This document shows, piece after piece, positions 6,929-11,530 of a DNA stretch of 11,530 bases. The notes beneath the pieces are model-generated. The model searched no databases and was not told the origin of the DNA. It saw only the letters and a program-made list of their open reading frames with translations. Source of the stretch: Candidatus Lambdaproteobacteria bacterium (GTDB lineage: Bacteria > SAR324 > NAC60-12); contig DTUH01000154.1 of the NCBI GenBank assembly GCA_012964265.1, forward strand, positions 1-11,530, written 5' to 3'. Position 1 is the stretch's first letter. Each line of letters starts with the position of its first letter. Position numbers and translations under genes: made by a program.

Positions 6929-6951
6929 AACTCTAAATCTGTAAAAACAAT

Positions 6952-7776
6952 ATGCTGATTGTGGGAACATGGGGAGCCTTGTTGCTATACATAGTCAGTT
7001 GGATTTCCGGACTGTTTGCTTCACCTCATAATGAGCCTTCCGGCTCCAATGCATGGTCGGAGGTCACAGTAATGCGTGTTGCCTGGTTCATTCATTCTGT
7101 AACCTTACTTGGATTATTATGGACAAAATCAGTTTGGCCTACAACTTTTGTGAGTGATATTTTGAGCGTCGCTGCATGGGCCAGCATGGTTGGAGTTCAG
7201 GCCTTTCCGGAACGACTACCCAGTTTGGTTAATATTTCAATTGTCCGTCTATTTGTAATTCTGCTGCTGGGCTTATCACTCTTTATTTCACAAAAACAGG
7301 TTGAGGGGGGTGTTATTGTTCCAGCTCAAACCTGGCTATTTCAGGTACTGCTTGGTTCACATATTATCATTCTTTTAGCAGGTTATTTGATGTTGGGAGT
7401 TGCCTGTGTGGCCAGCATTATTTTTTTGTATCAGGAACACCACCTTAAAACAAAACTGGTAACGTCTATGGTGAATCGCTTTCCTGCGCTTGGTACTTTG
7501 GACCGTCTTAGCTGGCAAGGTACGCTTTGGGGTTTTTTGGCGTTAAGTGTCGGCATCATGCTGGGAATATTAATAAATAAAGATGATCAATCATTTTTAG
7601 CCAACTTACGATTGGGGTCATCCTTAAGTGCCTGGGGTGTTTTTGCGATGCTTTTGATTCTCCGGAAATTGCAGTTTCTTCGTTCCCGCTGGAATGTAAT
7701 TTGGCCCATCGTTGGATTCGTTTTGGCGGTTTTGTCTTTGATTGTCGAACTTTTGCGCTTGAATCTTCCAGAGTAA
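6952..7776 (+). CDS. Cytochrome c assembly / HemX-like multi-pass membrane protein (CcsA superfamily)
   Basis: The 274-residue product is very hydrophobic, with about eight membrane helices (roughly 1-20, 43-60, 68-85, 97-113, 133-160, 190-208, 224-240 and 249-268). The arrangement and landmarks match the CcmC/CcsA/HemX superfamily: a histidine in helix 2 (FIHSVTLLG, H48), a histidine starting helix 5 (GSHIIILLAGY, H137), then YQEHHLK (160-166) and FPALGTLDRLSW (177-188). The short length and lack of a tryptophan-rich WWD segment favour the HemX/YpjD branch over haem-lyase CcsA. HemX-like proteins are often linked to hemA and modulate haem synthesis or cytochrome assembly, but no hemA is present here. 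It probably heads a transcription unit with the next two genes. The exact role is not established. Confidence 0.65.
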   Translation: MLIVGTWGALLLYIVSWISGLFASPHNEPSGSNAWSEVTVMRVAWFIHSVTLLGLLWTKSVWPTTFVSDILSVAAWASMVGVQAFPERLPSLVNISIVRLFVILLLGLSLFISQKQVEGGVIVPAQTWLFQVLLGSHIIILLAGYLMLGVACVASIIFLYQEHHLKTKLVTSMVNRFPALGTLDRLSWQGTLWGFLALSVGIMLGILINKDDQSFLANLRLGSSLSAWGVFAMLLILRKLQFLRSRWNVIWPIVGFVLAVLSLIVELLRLNLPE

Positions 7777-7836
7777 GCAAAAAATAATAATGAATATTTT
7801 AAGAACATTCAGGCTTAGTTCAGGAACCAGATAGAA

Positions 7837-8790
7837 ATGAAACAGGCTGCTTGCGAAAAGAAAATCTTGGACCGTGAAAATAATTTGGAACGTGTTCAAA
7901 ATGCAGTGAAAAATAATTTGGGTGTGTCCCTTCCTTTTATGTCAGATATTGCACACCACATGATAACTCCACATAACAATTCAACTCGATCACTGCTTTT
8001 GCTGCAAAGCGCAAGTCTCTTTAAAAATCCGGATGACGCAATCATTGACATTGGCAGTACGTTAGAATTTTTGCACACTGCATCCGAATTGCACAGGCAC
8101 ATCAAGGAACCTGAAAACGCCAGACGTCACCAGCAGCATGTTCAAAAACTTTGGGGTTCAGAAGCGAGCGTTTTGCTGGGTGATTATCTGCTTTCCATCT
8201 CTTTTCAAATTTTGACACGTTTAGGAAATCTGGATGTACTTGAATGTGTTTCACTTGCTACACAAAATATTTCACGAGGACAAGTACTTGAAATTTCAGA
8301 ACCGACACTTACTGCAACTCCGAAACACTGGCGTAGAGTAACACGTGACAAAATTGCAGGATTGTTTGGAGCAGGAGCAAAAAGTGCCGCTTTCTGGGGT
8401 AATGCATCTCAAGCAACAGCTTCAAAACTGTTTGACTTTGGTGAACATCTGGGAATGGCTGTGCAACTAAAAACGGATTTGGACGCAATTGATGATGAAA
8501 AACGGTTTCAACAAAAATTGAAAGATAAGGAATTGTGGTCGCCACTCTGCTTTTTACTCCACGAACGCATGCCTGGGAGTGTGAGCATGGAAATGTCGAT
8601 AAAATTACAAAATGAGTTTACTGTCGGGGAAATGACCAAAGAACTCAGGATCCTTTTCAAAAAATATGACTTGAACGAAATGATTAAATCTGAAGCAAAG
8701 CAGGAATTGGAACAAGCAAAAGAATGTCTTGAAAAACTTGAAATGAATACAGCACCACTTCAACCACTAACTTTATATTCAATGATTTAA
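7837..8790 (+). CDS. Polyprenyl diphosphate synthase-like protein lacking catalytic motifs
   Basis: The all-helical 317-residue protein follows the trans-isoprenyl diphosphate synthase pattern: LEFLHTASELHRHI (77-89), RRH then GSEASVLLGDYLL (107-119), ISRGQVLEISEP (145-156), RDKIAGLFGAGAKSAAFWG (170-188) and FGEHLGMAVQLKTDLDAID (201-219). The catalytic pieces are missing. The first DDxxD, expected after LxH at 86, reads RHIKEPENARR; the second reads TDLDA; and the IPP-binding GGKRxRP is replaced near 46-52 by HNNSTRS. It is therefore probably not an active enzyme on its own. Non-catalytic subunits are known in heteromeric prenyl synthases, which is one explanation; another is a pseudoenzyme with a new role. 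AGGA at 7822-7825 precedes the ATG at 11 bases. It lies 60 bases after the HemX-like gene and 1 base before the next gene. Confidence 0.7.
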   Translation: MKQAACEKKILDRENNLERVQNAVKNNLGVSLPFMSDIAHHMITPHNNSTRSLLLLQSASLFKNPDDAIIDIGSTLEFLHTASELHRHIKEPENARRHQQHVQKLWGSEASVLLGDYLLSISFQILTRLGNLDVLECVSLATQNISRGQVLEISEPTLTATPKHWRRVTRDKIAGLFGAGAKSAAFWGNASQATASKLFDFGEHLGMAVQLKTDLDAIDDEKRFQQKLKDKELWSPLCFLLHERMPGSVSMEMSIKLQNEFTVGEMTKELRILFKKYDLNEMIKSEAKQELEQAKECLEKLEMNTAPLQPLTLYSMI

Positions 8791-8791
8791 G

Positions 8792-9604
8792 ATGCCAACG
8801 TCACTGAAAATTAAAATTGATTCTTCGGTTGCGGAAATCGAGCTAAACCGTCCGGATAAAGCAAATGCGATTGATGAAGAATTATGGTTTGCACTTGGTG
8901 ATTGTTTTCGTGAATTAGACGAAAATGAAGCGGTTCGTGTTTGCATCTTGAGTGGTGCGGGCAGTCATTTTACTTCTGGAATTGATCTTAAATTCTTGCA
9001 AGCCGTTGCTCAGGAAGTTGAAAATTTTGACTGTGAAGGACGCAAGCGTGAATATTTACGCCGTAAAATATTAAAACTGCAAGTAGCTTTCACACAAATA
9101 GAGCAGTGTCGAAAACCGGTGCTTGCGGCAATTCATGGAGGTTGTATCGGTGGCGGAGTCGATTTAATCAGTGCTTGTGATCTGCGTTATTCAACAAGAA
9201 AAGCTGTTTTCCAAATTAAAGAAATTGATCTGGGACTCACCGCTGATGTTGGTACCTTACAACGTCTCCCCAAACTGATTCCACAGGGAATTGTCCGGGA
9301 ACTGGCCTATACCGGACGAAAGTTCACCGGAGAAGAAGCCCGCGAATTAGGTTTTGTCAACCGCTGTTATAATGATAAAAAAACCATGCTTTCCGCAGTC
9401 CGCAAGATTGCTGAGCAAATTGCTTGCAAATCACCTTTAGCCATACGCGGTGTGAAGGAAATGCTGCTGCACGCCCGTGATAATTCGGTTGCCGATGGAT
9501 TGAATTATGTGGCGACCTGGAATTCCGCGATGCTGCTGTCTGCTGATCTGGAAGAGTCGGTAATGGCCATGATGCAAAACCGCCCTCCGGAATATAATGA
9601 TTGA
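8792..9604 (+). CDS. Dienoyl-CoA isomerase of the ECH1 type (enoyl-CoA hydratase/isomerase superfamily)
   Basis: This 270-residue crotonase-fold protein closely resembles delta3,5-delta2,4-dienoyl-CoA isomerase, which moves double bonds during breakdown of unsaturated fatty acids with odd-numbered double bonds. Oxyanion-hole signatures are SGAGSHFTSGIDL (54-66) and AAIHGGCIGGGVDLISACD (112-130). The three catalytic acids of ECH1 are D124, E144 and D152, and their 20- and 8-residue spacing equals that of mammalian ECH1. KEIDLGLTADVGTLQRLPK (143-161) is nearly the mammalian text. The acid set argues against a plain hydratase, which needs two glutamates. No mitochondrial-type leader or signal peptide is present. 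The ATG at 8792 is one base after the previous stop, so the pair is likely co-translated; no separate Shine-Dalgarno sequence is evident. Confidence 0.9.
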   Translation: MPTSLKIKIDSSVAEIELNRPDKANAIDEELWFALGDCFRELDENEAVRVCILSGAGSHFTSGIDLKFLQAVAQEVENFDCEGRKREYLRRKILKLQVAFTQIEQCRKPVLAAIHGGCIGGGVDLISACDLRYSTRKAVFQIKEIDLGLTADVGTLQRLPKLIPQGIVRELAYTGRKFTGEEARELGFVNRCYNDKKTMLSAVRKIAEQIACKSPLAIRGVKEMLLHARDNSVADGLNYVATWNSAMLLSADLEESVMAMMQNRPPEYND

Positions 9605-9640
9605 TGTATTCACCGTTCCTGTCCTCCTGCCTGTTGCAGT

Positions 9641-9646
9641 TATAAT
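9641..9646 (+). promoter_or_regulatory. Perfect -10 box (TATAAT) upstream of the YdiJ-type gene
   Basis: TATAAT lies 70 bases before the ATG at 9717, within the 112-base gap. The best -35 match is poor (TTCCTG at 9616-9621 with 19-base spacing), so the promoter status is uncertain. Confidence 0.3.
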
Positions 9647-9681
9647 TTTGAGATAACTATATTTTCACCTGCTGACCGCTA

Positions 9682-9697
9682 ATATTTTCGGAAATAT
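9682..9697 (+). promoter_or_regulatory. Small stem-loop upstream of the YdiJ-type gene
   Basis: ATATTT (9682-9687) and AAATAT (9692-9697) pair perfectly around TCGG. It lies 19 bases before the start codon and 4 bases before the run of seven A at 9703-9709. It is AT-rich and weak. It may affect translation initiation, as no Shine-Dalgarno sequence is seen at 9700-9716. Confidence 0.25.
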
Positions 9698-9716
9698 CGA
9701 TTAAAAAAAGTTTCAA

Positions 9717-11530
9717 ATGATCCCCCGTATCAGTCATTCTGAAAATACACCTCAAATTGTGCAAAGTTTCCTGGCAAAATTGCGAAACAGCAATTTCTCA
9801 GGAGACATTCAGCATGATTATGCAAGCCGCCTCGTAACTGCGACTGACAACAGCATTTATCAGGTTTTACCACAAGCAGTTGTTTTTCCTAAAAATTACA
9901 AGGAAATTCAGGCCGTCCTGAAAATAGCCGATCAGCAGCAATTTCGTCACAGTATCAAAATCACTCCGCGTGGTGGTGGTACGGGAACCAATGGACAGTC
10001 ACTTACGGAAGGCATAGTGCTGGATTGTTCGCGTTACATGAATCGTATTCTTGAGACAAATTTAAAGGAAGGCTGGGTTCGGGTTGAACCCGGAGTAGTA
10101 CTGGATCAGCTTAATGAACATCTTGCTCAGAAAAATGTTTTTTTTGCACCAGATTTATCACCGAGCAATAGAGCCACTTTGGGCGGTATGGTCAATACCG
10201 ATGCTTGTGGAAAAGGCTCCCGTATTTATGGACGTACCAGCGATCATGTTTTAGAACTTTCCTGTATTCTTTCTAATGGAGAAGTTTTGGAATCAGTTCC
10301 GCTTGATACGGAAAAACTTAATTCATACAAGAGAAAATCAGGTATTACAGGCGAGGTGTTTAAGGTGGTGGATCGAGTTGTTTTGGAAAAAGCAGATTTG
10401 ATTGAAGAAGTTTTTCCGAAAATGAACCGCTTCATGACCGGATACAATTTGGCAAAAGTTTACAGTAATGCAGAAAAAAAATTCAATTTAAATTATTTAC
10501 TTTCCGGTTCAGAAGGAACATTAGCTATTGTCAGCGAGGCGAAACTCCGGTTGACTGCTTTGCCTAAACACAAGCTGTTGCTGGTTGTAAAATATGAAGA
10601 TTTTGATGACGCACTTAGAGATGCAGAAATTCTGTTAGAGAACGATCCTGCAGCAATTGAGACGATTGACGAAAAAATTCTCAGTCTGGCCAAAGAAGAT
10701 GAAATTTATTTAAAAATCAAAGATTTCATTGCAGATGAATCCGGAAAGTCCGGAAAAAAATTCCGTCCGACACGTACGATCAGCCTGATTGAATTTTGCG
10801 GAAACAATAGAAAAAATCTGGAAAAACAGGTTTCTGCACTTTGCAAAATAATTGATGCAAAGAAAAACAAGTCCGGAGAAGCAACCGGTTATTACAGGAC
10901 TTCTGATCCACAGGAAATCAAGGATTTATGGAGTTTACGAAAAAAAGGTGTGGGACTTTTAGGAAATACAAAGGGCGAACGCAAACCATTGCCTTTTGTG
11001 GAAGACACTGCTGTTCCTCCGGAAAATCTGGCCGGTTACATTCGGGAGTTCCGGAAACTGCTTGAGTCATACGGATTGGAATACGCGATGTTTGGACATG
11101 TGGATGTGGGGTGTTTGCATGTACGTCCCGCGTTGGATTTGAAAAATCCGGACGAGGAAGCATGGATACGGGAGCTTTCAGACAAAGTGGTGACGCTTGT
11201 AAAGAAATACGGCGGTGTGATGTGGAGCGAACACGGACGCGGATTTCGCAGTGAATACACGGCAGATTTTTTTGGTAAAGAATTGCATCAGGATTTGCGA
11301 CGTATCAAAGAAGCGTTTGATCCGGACAATCGGCTAAATCCGGGAAAAATAGTCACTCCACTTTCAAAGAATGCTGATAAGGTCGTGCCTTTGGAAGGAC
11401 CTCTGCGAGGTCACAAAGACCGTCAAATTGCTCCGGTATTGCTTAAGGAATACGAATCTGCAATTAACTGTAACGGTAACGGAGCATGTTTCGATTACTT
11501 GCCTGCAAATGTGATGTGTCCTTCTTCCAG
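9717..11530 (+). CDS. ydiJ: YdiJ-type FAD/Fe-S D-2-hydroxyacid dehydrogenase, N-terminal 604 codons (cut by window edge)
   Basis: The frame is open from ATG 9717 to the last base; E. coli YdiJ is about 1018 residues, so some 400 are missing to the right. The N terminus MIPRIS resembles that of YdiJ (MIPQIS), which supports this start. Domains: FAD_binding_4 with PRGGGTGTNGQS (84-95), FAPDLSPSNRATLGGMVNTDA (143-163) and the SGSEGTLAI flavin site (263-271); an FAD-oxidase C domain with GHVDVGCLHVRP (460-471), SEHGRG (504-509) and NPGKI (541-545); then the start of a ferredoxin-like domain with cysteines C585, C591 and C601 (CNGNGAC and MCPS). E. coli YdiJ is reported to oxidise D-2-hydroxyglutarate; lactate or glycolate are alternatives for relatives. 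Electrons would pass via FAD and Fe-S to the quinone pool. It follows the ECH1-like gene by 112 bases. Confidence 0.92.
   Translation, partial: MIPRISHSENTPQIVQSFLAKLRNSNFSGDIQHDYASRLVTATDNSIYQVLPQAVVFPKNYKEIQAVLKIADQQQFRHSIKITPRGGGTGTNGQSLTEGIVLDCSRYMNRILETNLKEGWVRVEPGVVLDQLNEHLAQKNVFFAPDLSPSNRATLGGMVNTDACGKGSRIYGRTSDHVLELSCILSNGEVLESVPLDTEKLNSYKRKSGITGEVFKVVDRVVLEKADLIEEVFPKMNRFMTGYNLAKVYSNAEKKFNLNYLLSGSEGTLAIVSEAKLRLTALPKHKLLLVVKYEDFDDALRDAEILLENDPAAIETIDEKILSLAKEDEIYLKIKDFIADESGKSGKKFRPTRTISLIEFCGNNRKNLEKQVSALCKIIDAKKNKSGEATGYYRTSDPQEIKDLWSLRKKGVGLLGNTKGERKPLPFVEDTAVPPENLAGYIREFRKLLESYGLEYAMFGHVDVGCLHVRPALDLKNPDEEAWIRELSDKVVTLVKKYGGVMWSEHGRGFRSEYTADFFGKELHQDLRRIKEAFDPDNRLNPGKIVTPLSKNADKVVPLEGPLRGHKDRQIAPVLLKEYESAINCNGNGACFDYLPANVMCPSS

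Noticed and set aside
9605..9716. Terminator after the ECH1-like gene
   Set aside because: The only stem (9682-9697) is AT-rich and is followed by a run of A, not T, on the + strand.
10244..10447. Reverse-strand open frames within the YdiJ-type gene, here and at 10493-10693, 10918-11163 and 11036-11260
   Set aside because: All lie antisense to a continuous, well-conserved dehydrogenase frame, and none shows a domain.
1..11530. Mobile element, CRISPR array or defence system
   Set aside because: No transposase, integrase, regular spaced repeats or nuclease modules were seen; all genes are on one strand and look chromosomal.

Overview
The window reads as chromosomal DNA of a Gram-negative bacterium of moderate to low GC (roughly 40-43% by eye). 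All recognisable genes lie on the + strand. The left third is the conserved block ychF-rpsF-rpsR-rplI-dnaB, an arrangement common in Deltaproteobacteria-like and related lineages. The right part has a putative lipoprotein, a CcsA/HemX-type membrane protein and a YdiJ-type FAD/Fe-S dehydrogenase. This suggests a deltaproteobacterial or SAR324-like organism, but the taxonomy is an inference and was not tested. No rRNA, tRNA, CRISPR array, insertion sequence or phage gene was seen.

Layout. (1) 12-4286 holds translation and replication housekeeping genes: the YchF ATPase, ribosomal proteins S6, S18 and L9, and replicative helicase DnaB. The rpsF leader can fold into a structure that pairs the Shine-Dalgarno sequence and leaves a CCG in an internal loop. 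This resembles the S6:S18 autoregulatory motif. S6 and L9 both carry long glutamate-rich C-terminal tails, and S18 has basic extensions and a half-lost zinc ribbon. (2) 4462-6736 holds two overlapping genes: a divergent EAL-domain-like protein (possible cyclic-di-GMP enzyme or sensor) and a putative lipoprotein with seven FG-GAP/VCBS-like repeats, probably a beta-propeller. The 11-base overlap suggests translational coupling. (3) 6737-6951 is a 215-base gap with a good sigma70-type promoter candidate and a near-perfect 22-base palindrome. (4) 6952-9604 holds three close-packed genes: a multi-pass cytochrome-c-assembly/HemX-like protein, a polyprenyl-synthase fold protein that has lost its catalytic aspartate motifs, and an ECH1-type dienoyl-CoA isomerase with an intact catalytic triad. 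(5) 9717 to the window end is the first 604 codons of a YdiJ-type D-2-hydroxyacid dehydrogenase, cut by the window edge.

How the parts may work together. Region 1 is a classical growth-linked operon. The pair in region 2 could link intracellular second-messenger state to a cell-envelope lipoprotein. Regions 4 and 5 lean towards membrane, prenyl/haem and acyl-CoA or hydroxyacid oxidation metabolism, but no single pathway is proven by the order. The items most worth attention are the degenerate prenyl synthase, the unrecognised EAL-like/propeller pair, the rpsF leader, and strong over-representation of the palindrome TCCGGA inside genes.
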